Assembly: GCA_964643725.1 (NCBI GenBank)
Contig: CAZXTL010000016.1
Location: 1-42,928 of the forward strand
From: DYQY01 sp964643725
Lineage (GTDB): Bacteria > Margulisbacteria > Riflemargulisbacteria > GWF2-35-9 > DYQY01
Direction of reading: 5' to 3'
Length of the DNA stretch: 42,928 nucleotides
Under the pieces are notes generated by a model. The model saw nothing but the letters and a program-made list of their open reading frames with translations. It was not told the origin of the DNA and did not search any database. This document shows positions 17,021 to 25,323 of this stretch, one piece after another; the stretch's first letter is position 1, and each line of letters begins with the position of its first letter. The translations under genes were made by a program, and so were the position numbers.

Positions 17021-17785
17021 TTATGGTAGATTACCGTAAATTCCTTGAAATCTATTTATATAAAGAGATCCGATAGTGTGAATGAATCTATAGCTTTCTT
17101 TAAAAGGATCGACCTTGCTTCCGGCTTTATCTTCCCAAACGATAGGTACTTCCACTATTAGTTGCTTGTAGAGTCTTGCAAGATACAAGAGCTCTAAATC
17201 AAATGAAAATCCATCTATGGTTAGTTTTGGGAAAATTAGTTCCACAAATTCTTTAGTGAACAGTTTATGCCCACATTGGGTATCATGTGTGCCGGGCAGA
17301 ATTGTTGTGTTGGTTATCGTTCTTAGGGTACTTCCTGTTATTTTCCTCAGCAAAGATTGAGGTGTTAGTATTACAGAGCCTTTAAGTGCTCTGGACCCTA
17401 TACTTCCATCAGCATTGGCTTTCTTAAGCGCTGAATATAGTTTGAAAGTTTCATAAATATCTGTTGCTCCGTCTGCGTCAGTAAATAATCGAAGCTCTGA
17501 AGATGAAGCCAACATGCCTTTTTTGACAGCCGAACCTTTCCCTCTGTTATTTTGAAATATGTATGTTATTGGAGACCAACAGGAATTTTTAACCGAGGAT
17601 ACTGCGTGAGCTGTTTTGTCGGAGGAACCGTCATTAATAACTATGATTTCGCCGTTAGGTACAAATCGTCGTAGAAAATTATCAATTTTAATGAGAGTTT
17701 CTTCTATCCTGCATTCTTCATTATAGGCTGGAATAATGACGCTTAAGCTTTCTTGTATTTGAAGAGCAATTATTTTTAGTTTCAT
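17021..17785 (-). CDS. Family 2 glycosyltransferase, dolichyl/polyprenyl-phosphate glucosyltransferase type
   Basis: A GT-A fold glycosyltransferase of family GT2, 254 residues from the ATG at 17783-17785. Visible motifs are SVIIPAYNEE (about 15-24), VINDGSSDKT (about 49-58), NRGKGSAVKKGM (about 80-91), the metal-binding TDADGA (about 102-107), and GTHDTQCGHKLF, typical of the ALG5-like polyprenyl-phosphate sugar transferases. It should transfer a sugar from UDP- or GDP-sugar to a polyprenyl phosphate on the cytosolic face of the membrane. No C-terminal membrane segments are seen. The frame extends 31 codons upstream to a TTG, but that stretch is basic and unlike the family, so I prefer the ATG. 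Shine-Dalgarno support is weak for either start. Confidence 0.85.
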   Translation of the reverse strand: MKLKIIALQIQESLSVIIPAYNEECRIEETLIKIDNFLRRFVPNGEIIVINDGSSDKTAHAVSSVKNSCWSPITYIFQNNRGKGSAVKKGMLASSSELRLFTDADGATDIYETFKLYSALKKANADGSIGSRALKGSVILTPQSLLRKITGSTLRTITNTTILPGTHDTQCGHKLFTKEFVELIFPKLTIDGFSFDLELLYLARLYKQLIVEVPIVWEDKAGSKVDPFKESYRFIHTIGSLYINRFQGIYGNLP

Positions 17786-17921
17786 CTTTATATATCGTAA
17801 CCATATTTTAGTTATTGCAAGTTTCTTTGGTTTTTTGTCTATATGTATGGACTTAGATGCTGTAGAATAATGTAGCAAATAGAGTTATCATTAGCTTAAA
17901 GATATTTAAGGACGTGGGTTT

Positions 17922-19427
17922 ATGTCTAAAAAGGTAATTATCGTTGGTGGTGGTATAGGTGGGCTAGCTACTTCTTGTTTATTAGCGAAGAAGGGCTATG
18001 AAGTAGTTCTTTATGAAAAAGAGGAAAGACTTGGTGGTCGTTGTAATTTACTTCAAGAGAAAGGCTACTCTTTTGATATGGGTCCTTCTTGGTATTTGAT
18101 GCCAGAAGTTTTTGAACATTACTTTAAACTTTTAGGTGAAAAGATAGAGGACTATTTAGACTTAGTTAAGCTTGAACCTTCCTATAGAGTTTTTTATGAT
18201 TCTAGCAGGGTAAACCACAAAGATATTTTTACTAATAGAGATAAATTAAAAGAGGTTTTTGAATCGTTTGAACCAGGTAGCTTTGTTAAGCTGGAAGAGT
18301 ATTTGGTCTATGCGGAGGAGCAATACGGGATTGCGATGGATGAATTTGTTTATCGTAATTATGATAGCTTGCTAGATTTTTTAAACCTTAGAGTTATTAA
18401 GAATGCTAAGAAGTTCTCTCTTTTTAAATCAATGGATGTTTATATAAAGAAGTTTTTTAAGAATAATGATTTGCGTAAATTGCTTGAGTATCAGCTTGTA
18501 TTCTTGGGTGGTTCACCATACAACACACCAGCGCTGTATAAAATTATGTCACACGTAGATTTTAATCAAGGTGTATATTATCCAATGGGTGGTATTTATA
18601 AAGTTGTAGAAGCATTAGAGAAAATAGGCCGTAGTTTAGGTGTTGAATATTCTTTGGGCGTAGCCGTGGAAGAAATAATTGTTGAGAACAACTATGCGCA
18701 AGGCATAAGACTTGATAATGGTCATTTTATACGTTGTGATGAAGTTATTTGTAATGCTGATATGGCATTTGTGGAAACAACCATGATTAAGAAGAAATAC
18801 CAAACGTATCCAAAGAAGTATTGGGAAAAGAAAGTGTTGGCTCCTTCTGGACTTGTCCTTTATCTTGGTGTTGATGGCGAAATACCAGAGCTAATTCACC
18901 ATAATTTATATTTTTCTTTTGATTGGGAAAAGAACTTTGAGCAGATTTTCAAAAAACCAATATGGCCGATGGATCCTTCTTTTTATGTTTGTAATCCTAG
19001 CAAGATAGATGGCACAACTGCACCAAAGGGAAAAGAAAACCTTTTTGTTTTTGTTCCAATCGCTGCTGGTATGATTTATAGCAAAGGGCAAGTAAAGGCT
19101 TATGCAGAAAAGGTTATCAAGATGATAGAGGATAAAATGGGAGTTAAAGATCTTACAAAAAGAATTGAATTTCAGGAAATATTCAGCATTGAAGAGTTTA
19201 AACAGAAATATAATAGTTATAAAGGAACAGCCCTTGGGCTTTCACACACTCTATTTCAGAGTGCATCTATGAGACCAAATAATGTGAGCAAGAAAGTAAA
19301 AAACTTATATTATGTAGGGGCTAATACTAATCCTGGGATAGGGCTTCCAATGTGTTTTATTAGTGCAGAATTAACTTATAAGAGATTGCAAGGCATCAAG
19401 ACAATAGAAAAGTTAAAAGAGCTTTAG
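17922..19427 (+). CDS. crtI: Phytoene desaturase family FAD-dependent oxidoreductase (CrtI/CrtN type)
   Basis: A 501-residue carotenoid desaturase-like flavoprotein. The N-terminal dinucleotide fold VIIVGGGIGGLATSCLLAK (5-23) is followed by EKEERLGGRCN and YSFDMGPSWYLMPEVF, typical of CrtI/CrtN. The C-terminal FAD region is LYYVGANTNPGIGLPMCF. It would desaturate or isomerise a C30 or C40 polyene. The exact substrate is unclear, since there is no phytoene or squalene synthase in the window. AAGGACGTGGG lies before the ATG. The DUF2141 gene starts 2 bp after its stop, so the two are co-transcribed. Confidence 0.88.
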   Translation: MSKKVIIVGGGIGGLATSCLLAKKGYEVVLYEKEERLGGRCNLLQEKGYSFDMGPSWYLMPEVFEHYFKLLGEKIEDYLDLVKLEPSYRVFYDSSRVNHKDIFTNRDKLKEVFESFEPGSFVKLEEYLVYAEEQYGIAMDEFVYRNYDSLLDFLNLRVIKNAKKFSLFKSMDVYIKKFFKNNDLRKLLEYQLVFLGGSPYNTPALYKIMSHVDFNQGVYYPMGGIYKVVEALEKIGRSLGVEYSLGVAVEEIIVENNYAQGIRLDNGHFIRCDEVICNADMAFVETTMIKKKYQTYPKKYWEKKVLAPSGLVLYLGVDGEIPELIHHNLYFSFDWEKNFEQIFKKPIWPMDPSFYVCNPSKIDGTTAPKGKENLFVFVPIAAGMIYSKGQVKAYAEKVIKMIEDKMGVKDLTKRIEFQEIFSIEEFKQKYNSYKGTALGLSHTLFQSASMRPNNVSKKVKNLYYVGANTNPGIGLPMCFISAELTYKRLQGIKTIEKLKEL

Positions 19428-19429
19428 TA

Positions 19430-19864
19430 ATGAAAAATAATAATAAAATTAGTCTTTTTGTATTGGTGACTATTTTTTCATGTCAATTATTTGCAGTTGA
19501 TTTTGCTAATTTAAGGGTAGTGTTTAAGGATACTAGAAACAATGATGGAAATATTTATGTGTCTGTTCACAATACCTCTAACACTTTTCCGATGCAAGCA
19601 GAGAAGTCTTTAACTCAGAATATGGTTTCGGGGAAAGAGAAAGTAGTTATCTTTAAGAAAATTCCTTATGGTGAATATGCTGTAGCAGTGTTTCATGATG
19701 AAAATGGTAATGGGAAGATGGATACTCATATTTTCGGAATACCAAAAGAGGGTGTAGGTGCCTCAAATAATAAGATGGGTTTTGGTCCGCCAAGCTTTAA
19801 GGATTCAGCGTTTATATTGAATGAGTCTGAAAAAACAATCACAATAGACGTTAAGTATTTATAG
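19430..19864 (+). CDS. DUF2141 family exported protein
   Basis: A 144-residue protein with a signal peptide (KISLFVLVTIFSCQLFAV) and a DUF2141 domain: the typical ends FKKIPYGEYAVAVFHDENGNGKMD and FGIPKEGVGASNN are present. The DENGNGKMD stretch resembles a calcium-binding loop. It is encoded 2 bp after crtI and is thus probably translated with it; DUF2141 proteins occur beside carotenoid genes in other bacteria, but their role is unknown. The stop codon is the last base triplet before the N gap, and the last 55 bases are repeated after the gap. Confidence 0.82.
   Translation: MKNNNKISLFVLVTIFSCQLFAVDFANLRVVFKDTRNNDGNIYVSVHNTSNTFPMQAEKSLTQNMVSGKEKVVIFKKIPYGEYAVAVFHDENGNGKMDTHIFGIPKEGVGASNNKMGFGPPSFKDSAFILNESEKTITIDVKYL
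19810..19864 (+). repeat. 55-bp direct duplicate flanking the scaffold gap, left copy
   Basis: These 55 bases, the end of the DUF2141 gene, are identical to 19965-20019 and end exactly at the first N. The length and position suggest a contig overlap left by the assembler. Confidence 0.85.
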
Positions 19865-19964
19865 NNNNNNNNNNNNNNNNNNNNNNNNNNNNNNNNNNNN
19901 NNNNNNNNNNNNNNNNNNNNNNNNNNNNNNNNNNNNNNNNNNNNNNNNNNNNNNNNNNNNNNNN
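19865..19964. other. Scaffold gap of 100 N
   Basis: A gap of exactly 100 unknown bases, the default placeholder length of many scaffolders. Because both flanks carry the same 55-bp sequence, the true distance is likely negative (contigs overlap). Confidence 0.97.
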
Positions 19965-20019
19965 GTTTATATTGAATGAGTCTGAAAAAACAATCACAAT
20001 AGACGTTAAGTATTTATAG
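19965..20019 (+). repeat. 55-bp direct duplicate flanking the scaffold gap, right copy
   Basis: Identical to 19810-19864. It begins at the first base after the Ns and ends with the same TAG stop. It should not be annotated as a second gene fragment. Confidence 0.85.
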
Positions 20020-20124
20020 GTTATTGAAAACAGAAGTGTATTGATAGTTGGTTCTTTCGTAAATAAGTATGAAAGGTCCTATTTGTTCTTCCAACACGTG
20101 GACTGAAATTAATTCAGTCTTGAT

Positions 20125-20284
20125 TGTCATCCCAAACTCGATTTGGGATCCAGGCTGATAGCATTATAGAAATTGATAGCTGCTTGTTTACAATTCTGTA
20201 TTTATAGATAAAAAAATGAGTCTCAGTGCCCTGATTTCTTGATAACGGTTGGTTACTGGATCCTGAATCAAGTTCAGGATGACA
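20125..20284. repeat. 160-bp MITE-like element with paired hairpins
   Basis: TGTCATCC at 20125 and GGATGACA ending at 20284 bound two 29-bp inverted repeats (20125-20153 and 20256-20284) with 24 of 29 positions matching. Each end folds into its own hairpin: ATCCCAAA/TTTGGGAT with a 5-nt loop at 20129-20149, and ATCCTGAA/TTCAGGAT at 20260-20280. The mismatches between the ends are compensated inside each hairpin. No coding potential is seen in the middle. A further small hairpin, GACTGAA/TTCAGTC, lies at 20101-20119. Confidence 0.75.
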
Positions 20285-20287
20285 CGG

Positions 20288-21040
20288 TTAATCTAAGCAG
20301 TATTTCTCATTACAGAGTCTGTCCTTGAAAGGATTAGCTCTTAGTTCAAATTTAAATAAATAGGGGTAATCAACTTGCAGGTGCTTAATGTAAGCTACCC
20401 ATTCTATAATGATTAATTTGTAGCCTCTTTGTATGTCGGCAAGGATATGTTTTTGGTCTTCTAATGAGTTTTTGTTTAGGTTTTTTCTTCTAAGTAATTC
20501 TTCTGTGGTGTGGAACACAGACCAGAGAAGAGCGGTGAAACTGTTGTGATCAAGGAGGTTTTGGTTGCTAAGAAGAGTAAGCAAGAACGTCCTTTTTGAG
20601 TCAAGAAAATCTTTAATCTCTTTAACTTTTTCACCATCATATTCTAGTGAGCATTTATGATCCTTGAGTTGTTTTTCTATTTTAGTAAGATCACCGATAG
20701 ACCATTCTTTCTCATGTTCAAAGGTTTGCTGTAACCAGCTTTTGTTAATATCTAGTTGAGCTATTTTATACATAAGCTCTGAGCCAGTATCTGTAAAGAA
20801 AGCACCTATTACCATATTTAGTTTATGCATTTTGTCTTTTTTCTCTCTACTGTTAAGTACCTGGTGGATGATTATCGATACGAATAAGATCTCAAGTGGC
20901 AGAAAGGCAAGATCTCCAATTAAGTAAAGAAAGATATGATAAGAATTGTGAAATATAAGGTAGTGAATAAAGTATAGCAAAGTGCTTGCTAGTATTAGTA
21001 GTGTCCCGAGTTTTATTTGCCAAGGAATTCTTCTTAACAT
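20288..21040 (-). CDS. Hypothetical membrane protein with two transmembrane segments
   Basis: A 250-residue protein that I do not recognise by name. It begins MLRRIPWQIKLGTLL, has two hydrophobic segments (about residues 10-25 and 32-60), then a cytosolic helical domain rich in charged residues with IGAFFTDTGSELMYKIAQLD and WSVFHTTEELLRRK. The frame stays open for 99 codons upstream, but that stretch runs opposite the tautomerase gene and is low-complexity, so I take the ATG at 21038-21040, where an extended -10 ends 6 nt upstream. It is divergent from the tautomerase-polA unit. The palindromic element lies just past its stop. Confidence 0.65.
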   Translation of the reverse strand: MLRRIPWQIKLGTLLILASTLLYFIHYLIFHNSYHIFLYLIGDLAFLPLEILFVSIIIHQVLNSREKKDKMHKLNMVIGAFFTDTGSELMYKIAQLDINKSWLQQTFEHEKEWSIGDLTKIEKQLKDHKCSLEYDGEKVKEIKDFLDSKRTFLLTLLSNQNLLDHNSFTALLWSVFHTTEELLRRKNLNKNSLEDQKHILADIQRGYKLIIIEWVAYIKHLQVDYPYLFKFELRANPFKDRLCNEKYCLD

Positions 21041-21046
21041 GGAAGT

Positions 21047-21055
21047 ATTATAGCA
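21047..21055 (-). promoter_or_regulatory. Extended -10 of the 250-residue membrane protein, leaderless start
   Basis: TGC-TATAAT on the minus strand ends 6 nt before the ATG (21038-21040). A weak TTCATC lies 16 bp upstream. No Shine-Dalgarno site is present. Confidence 0.55.
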
Positions 21056-21077
21056 GATTATTTCAAGTGATGAAGTC

Positions 21078-21108
21078 TTGGGAGACAAACACTGCTTAGT
21101 GGTATAAT
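21078..21108 (+). promoter_or_regulatory. Promoter of the tautomerase-polA unit
   Basis: TATAAT at 21103-21108, extended by TG at 21100-21101, with TTGGGA at 21078-21083 (19-bp spacer). The start at 21132 follows after about 23 nt; a weak GAGG lies in between. Confidence 0.5.
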
Positions 21109-21131
21109 ATTCCCAAAAGTGAGGTGTAGAA

Positions 21132-21311
21132 ATGCCATATGTAAGTATTCGAGTTGCAGGGAAGCTTTCTAAAGAGCAAAAACAAAAGATATCTGAAGAT
21201 GTATGTGAGTCTTTAGAAAAGAATGCAGGGAAACCAAAGGATTCGGTTCTTATTTTTTTTGACGAAGTCGATAAAGAGAATGTAGCGAAAGGCGATAGGT
21301 TGCTAGGGTGA
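21132..21311 (+). CDS. 4-oxalocrotonate tautomerase family protein
   Basis: A 59-residue protein beginning MPYVSIRVAGKLSKEQ, thus with the catalytic Pro right after the initiator Met, as in the 4-oxalocrotonate tautomerase family. The length and the beta-alpha-beta pattern fit; the C-terminal segment has FFDEVDKENVAKG. Members isomerise unsaturated keto acids, but small chromosomal copies are often of unknown function. GAGG lies about 8 nt before the ATG. Its TGA overlaps the GTG start of polA, so the two are translationally coupled, an odd partnership. Confidence 0.85.
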   Translation: MPYVSIRVAGKLSKEQKQKISEDVCESLEKNAGKPKDSVLIFFDEVDKENVAKGDRLLG

Positions 21312-23989
21312 AGAAGGCACTTCTTATAGATGGCCATAGCTTAGCATACCGAGCTTTTTTTGCTGTTGGAGGGTTGACCACAAAAGATGGACAGCCAACA
21401 AACGCGTTGTTTGGCTTTATTAGTATGGTAATGCAGATTATTAAGAATTATTCTCCTGAGCAGATATATGTAGCTTTTGATTTGCCTGTTCCTACCTTTA
21501 GGCATGTAATGTATAAGGAGTATAAGGCACATAGAGAAAAACCACCTGAAGAGTTTATTAGTCAGATGCCTATTATTAAGGAATTTGTTCAAGCTTTGGG
21601 ACTTACGATGGTTCAGATGCCTGGGTTTGAGGCAGATGATGTCATAGGTTCTTTAGCAAAGAAACTTAGCAGAGAGGGCATTCGTCCATATATTGTCACA
21701 GGTGATAAAGATTCTTTTCAGTTGGTAACAGATGATATTCGAGTTCTGCTAACAAAGAAAGGTATTTCCGAGTTAGAGGAATATGGTCCAGAGCAGGTAT
21801 TCGCAAGATATGGACTTTCCGTTGAGCAGATGATTGATATGAAGGCTTTAATGGGAGATACTTCCGATAATATACCTGGGGTTAAGGGCATAGGAGAGAA
21901 AACAGCTATCAAACTTCTTGTTGATTTTGGAACCCTAGAGGGAGTTTATGAAAATATAGATAAGATTCAAGGTAAGCTACAGGAAAAGTTGATTCAAGAT
22001 AAGGATAATGCTTTTCTGAGTAAAGATTTGGCTACTATAAATATAGTTTTAGAGGTAGAGACACAAGAGCAAGATACCAAGATAGATAATGATAAGTTTT
22101 TAGAGTTTCTTAAACGATATGAGCTTAATAGTTTAATTAAAAGATTTCTTGGTGCTGAGAGCGTTGTTAGGGAAGTTCGGATGGTTAGCTCTGAGCTACT
22201 AGATAGCGAAGATAAACTTAATAAGGCGCTTTTGTTTTTAAAGGAGCAAAAAGAGTTAGCTGTGTATTGCGAATTTGATGATAGAACCAATGATTTGGTT
22301 GCGGTGAGTATTGCTACTTTAAGTGGAAGTGTTTTTGTAATACCGCTGGGGTTTGCTTCTGGTAATCTTAGTTCGAATGAAAACTCCTCTTTTGGCCCAA
22401 TGTTCACAATGGAGACAACTTCAACTGCTTCTAATCTAAAGGATATATTTGCGTTAACTGCTCATAAAGTACTTAGTGATGTTAAGAAACTTAAACACTA
22501 TTTAGATAATGAAGGTTTAGCTTTACTAGGTACGTATGACGACATAATGATTATGGATTATTTGCTTGAGCCAGATAGAAGCAATAGAGATGTCGAAAGA
22601 ATGTTGGGTGTTTATTTTAGAGAAGAACCAGAAACAAAAAGAGAGTTACTTTCAAAAAGTAAAAAATTTCATTTTTGTGAAATACCAGCAGAGAAAGCAA
22701 CGGAATATATGGCTAGCAGAGCAGAGGCAATTCTAAGACTCAGGACAAAACTAATGGAATCTTTAAAGGAAGAGGATCTTTTATTTATTTATAAAGAAAT
22801 GGAATTACCTTTACTAGAGATATTATTTAAGATGGAAAAAGAAGGAATATTAGTAGATAAGACATACTTGAAAAAGATGTCTACAGAGCTTCATGAGGAA
22901 CTAAGAAAGATTGAGCAGTCAGTATATTTGCTTGCTGGAGAAGAGTTTAATATTAACTCTAACAAACAACTTCAAGAGATTCTTTTTGATAAACTTCATT
23001 TGCCAACTTCTAAGAAAATTAAAACAGGATTTAGTACAAATGTTGATGTCTTAGAGGAGCTTGCTGGAAGATATGAAATAGCAGGAAAGTTGATAGAGTA
23101 CAGACAGCTTAGTAAGCTACTTAACACCTATGTAGATGCATTACCAAAACTTACCGATAGCAACGGTAGATTGCATACAACATTTAATTCAACAGTAGCT
23201 GCCACTGGAAGACTTAGTAGTAGTGATCCAAATCTGCAGAATATTCCTATAAGAGGAGATACGGGCAGTAAGATACGCGGAGCATTTATTGCAAAGCCAG
23301 GGTATAAGTTGATTATTGCTGATTATTCTCAAATAGAATTACGAATTCTTGCTCATGTCAGTGGTGACTTGAAGCTCAAGGATGCGTTTAGAAAAGGGTT
23401 AGATATTCATAGTGCAACCGCGGTAGAGATTTTTGGTGTTCCGCTAGATGCTGTTACTCAAGAGATGAGAAGAAAGGCAAAGGAAATTAATTTTGGTCTT
23501 GCCTATGGAATGGGAGCTTTTAGAATGTCAGGCAGGTTGGGGATAGACATCAAAGAGGCTCAACAGCAGATAGATATTTATTTTTATAACTTTCCTGGGA
23601 TTAAGACATTTATGGAAACAGCACCATCTTTTGTCACAGAAAATGGCTTTATCTCTACATTATATGGCAGAAAAAGATATTTTAAAGAGTTTGCCTCAGC
23701 TTCCAAGAGAGAGCAACTTGGGCTTGTTAGGATGATAATAAATTATCCAATGCAGGGGTTAGCGGCAGATATAATCAAGCTTGCGATGATTCAGTTAGAT
23801 AAGCAAATTGGAGAGTTTGATGCCAAGGTTTTACTTCAGGTTCACGACGAATTAGTTGTAGAGGTTAAAGAGCAAGAGGCTGATGCCCTTACAAAGTTAA
23901 TAGTAGAAATAATGGAAAATTCATATAAATTGGATGTTCCTTTGACTGTAAATGCTTCTAAGGGAAATAATTGGTTGGAGGCTAAATAA
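21308..23989 (+). CDS. polA: DNA polymerase I
   Basis: An 893-residue repair and replication polymerase that removes primers and fills gaps. The N-terminal 5' nuclease (about residues 1-290) has LLIDGHSLAYRAFFA, GFEADDVIGSLA and GDTSDNIPGVKGIGEKTA. The middle 3'-5' exonuclease region lacks the usual acidic residues: CEFDD appears where DTET is expected, and ASRAEA where the EDAD-type motif lies. It is therefore probably not proofreading, as in Bacillus and Thermus enzymes. The polymerase domain has motif A DYSQIELR (Asp672), motif B RRKAKEINFGLAYG and motif C HDE (846-848). The start is the GTG at 21308, overlapping the tautomerase stop; family alignment (MKKALLIDG) supports it. Confidence 0.96.
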   Translation: MKKALLIDGHSLAYRAFFAVGGLTTKDGQPTNALFGFISMVMQIIKNYSPEQIYVAFDLPVPTFRHVMYKEYKAHREKPPEEFISQMPIIKEFVQALGLTMVQMPGFEADDVIGSLAKKLSREGIRPYIVTGDKDSFQLVTDDIRVLLTKKGISELEEYGPEQVFARYGLSVEQMIDMKALMGDTSDNIPGVKGIGEKTAIKLLVDFGTLEGVYENIDKIQGKLQEKLIQDKDNAFLSKDLATINIVLEVETQEQDTKIDNDKFLEFLKRYELNSLIKRFLGAESVVREVRMVSSELLDSEDKLNKALLFLKEQKELAVYCEFDDRTNDLVAVSIATLSGSVFVIPLGFASGNLSSNENSSFGPMFTMETTSTASNLKDIFALTAHKVLSDVKKLKHYLDNEGLALLGTYDDIMIMDYLLEPDRSNRDVERMLGVYFREEPETKRELLSKSKKFHFCEIPAEKATEYMASRAEAILRLRTKLMESLKEEDLLFIYKEMELPLLEILFKMEKEGILVDKTYLKKMSTELHEELRKIEQSVYLLAGEEFNINSNKQLQEILFDKLHLPTSKKIKTGFSTNVDVLEELAGRYEIAGKLIEYRQLSKLLNTYVDALPKLTDSNGRLHTTFNSTVAATGRLSSSDPNLQNIPIRGDTGSKIRGAFIAKPGYKLIIADYSQIELRILAHVSGDLKLKDAFRKGLDIHSATAVEIFGVPLDAVTQEMRRKAKEINFGLAYGMGAFRMSGRLGIDIKEAQQQIDIYFYNFPGIKTFMETAPSFVTENGFISTLYGRKRYFKEFASASKREQLGLVRMIINYPMQGLAADIIKLAMIQLDKQIGEFDAKVLLQVHDELVVEVKEQEADALTKLIVEIMENSYKLDVPLTVNASKGNNWLEAK

Positions 23990-24017
23990 TATATCCTCTT
24001 TTCCTTTTAAGTATTTT

Positions 24018-24023
24018 TTGACA
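24018..24023 (+). promoter_or_regulatory. Possible -35 of the pyrH operon
   Basis: A perfect TTGACA lies in the 76-bp polA-pyrH spacer, 42 nt before the pyrH ATG. A matching -10 is weak (TAAATC at 14 bp), so this is tentative. AAGGAG lies before the ATG. Confidence 0.3.
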
Positions 24024-24065
24024 TAATTTTAGTTAGGTAAATCGACAAGTAAGGAGTTTCGTATT

Positions 24066-24779
24066 ATGACACAGTTCAAAAGGGTTCTTTTAAAATTAAG
24101 TGGAGAAGCATTTTTAGGAAATAGACAGTATGGAATAGATCCAGAATTTTTAAAGGAATTAGCAGAAGAAATTAAAGATGTTAAGGAAAGTAAGGATATC
24201 GAACTTGCCATAGTAATAGGTGGTGGGAATATATTTAGGGGACTTAGCGCGGCAGCAAACGGAATGAATCGTGTTACTGCTGATTATATGGGAATGCTTG
24301 CTACTGTTATGAATGCGTTGGCGTTACAAGATGCTTTTGAGCGTGTAGGGGTAGACTCTAGAGTGCAAACTTCTTTTGATATTAGAGAGTTTGCAGAGCC
24401 TTTTATTCAGCAGAAAGCAATAAGACATTTAGAAAAGAACAGAGTAGTTATTTTTGCCGGTGGAACAGGAAATCCTTTTTTTACTACAGACACAGCAGCT
24501 GTGTTACGTGCAGTGGAGATTGATGCCGATCTTATTCTTAAAGCAACCAAGGTTGATGGAGTGTATGATAAAGATCCAGCAATTCATCAAGATGCAAAAA
24601 TGTTTAAAGATATAACATATATGGATGTCCTTACTAAAGATCTTAGAGTTATGGACTCAACTGCAATTTCTTTGAGTAAGGATAATAAATTACCTATGAA
24701 GGTTTTTAATATGAGCACCAAAGGAAATATCAAAAGAATCCTTATGGGTGAAGATATCGGTACAAAGATAAGAAATTAG
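24066..24779 (+). CDS. pyrH: UMP kinase
   Basis: A 237-residue hexameric UMP kinase of the amino acid kinase fold, making UDP for nucleic acid and cell-wall precursors. Recognisable regions are VLLKLSGEAF at the start, VIGGGNIFRG, ADYMGMLATVMNALAL, VIFAGGTGNPFFTTDTAA, KATKVDGVYDKDP and MDSTAISL. Complete and of normal length. AAGGAG is 9 nt before the ATG. It opens a tight run with frr, uppS, cdsA, dxr and dprA. In many bacteria rpsB and tsf precede pyrH; here polA does. Confidence 0.97.
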   Translation: MTQFKRVLLKLSGEAFLGNRQYGIDPEFLKELAEEIKDVKESKDIELAIVIGGGNIFRGLSAAANGMNRVTADYMGMLATVMNALALQDAFERVGVDSRVQTSFDIREFAEPFIQQKAIRHLEKNRVVIFAGGTGNPFFTTDTAAVLRAVEIDADLILKATKVDGVYDKDPAIHQDAKMFKDITYMDVLTKDLRVMDSTAISLSKDNKLPMKVFNMSTKGNIKRILMGEDIGTKIRN

Positions 24780-24786
24780 GAGGACG

Positions 24787-25323
24787 ATGATGAGTGAAAT
24801 AAACCAAAGAATGCAAAAAGCAATAGAAAGTTTATCAAATAACTTTTCTACAGTTAGAACAGGAAGGGCGAATCCTGATATTTTGAATAGAGTAATGGTA
24901 GAAGCTTACGGAGCGCTTATGCCAATTAAACAAGTAGCAACTATGCACGTTCAAGATTCTAATGTAATAGTGGTAACTCCATTTGATAGAGGTACTCTTG
25001 GTGAAGTTGAAAGAGCTATCATAAAAGCTGGATTGGGTCTAAATCCAAGTAATGATGGTGTGAATATTAGGATTTCTGTTCCTATGCTAACTGAGGAAAG
25101 AAGACTAGAGCTTGATAAATCAGTTAAGAAGATGGCAGAAGAAGCTAGAGTTGCTATTAGGAATATTAGAAGAGATCAGATTGATAAAGTAAAAAAAGAC
25201 GAAGAGTTAAGTGAAGACTCAAAAAAAAGATCCGAAAATGAAGTGCAAGTAGTTACAGATAAGTTCATTAAAGAAGTTGAGGACCTACTTAAGCATAAAG
25301 AGCATGAAATAATGGAAATATAA
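24787..25323 (+). CDS. frr: Ribosome recycling factor
   Basis: A 178-residue factor that splits post-termination ribosomes with EF-G. The family hallmarks are present: FSTVRTGRANPDILNRVMVEAYG near the N-terminus, the hinge and beta domain, then VRNIRRDQ-like AIRNIRRDQIDKVKKDEELSED and the final three-helix bundle. Two consecutive ATGs occur at 24787 and 24790; AGGAGG at 24778-24783 lies 3 and 6 nt before them, so the second may be the main start. Only 7 bp separate it from pyrH, and its TAA shares an A with the uppS ATG. Confidence 0.97.
   Translation: MMSEINQRMQKAIESLSNNFSTVRTGRANPDILNRVMVEAYGALMPIKQVATMHVQDSNVIVVTPFDRGTLGEVERAIIKAGLGLNPSNDGVNIRISVPMLTEERRLELDKSVKKMAEEARVAIRNIRRDQIDKVKKDEELSEDSKKRSENEVQVVTDKFIKEVEDLLKHKEHEIMEI

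Noticed and set aside
17786..17878. 31-residue N-terminal extension of the glycosyltransferase
   Set aside because: It begins at a TTG without a ribosome-binding site and is not like GT2 N-termini.
19965..20019. Second copy of the DUF2141 gene after the gap
   Set aside because: It is an exact 55-bp copy abutting the Ns, best explained by contig overlap.
21041..21337. Long N-terminal extension of the minus-strand membrane protein
   Set aside because: It runs opposite the tautomerase, is low-complexity, and the promoter sits at the internal ATG.
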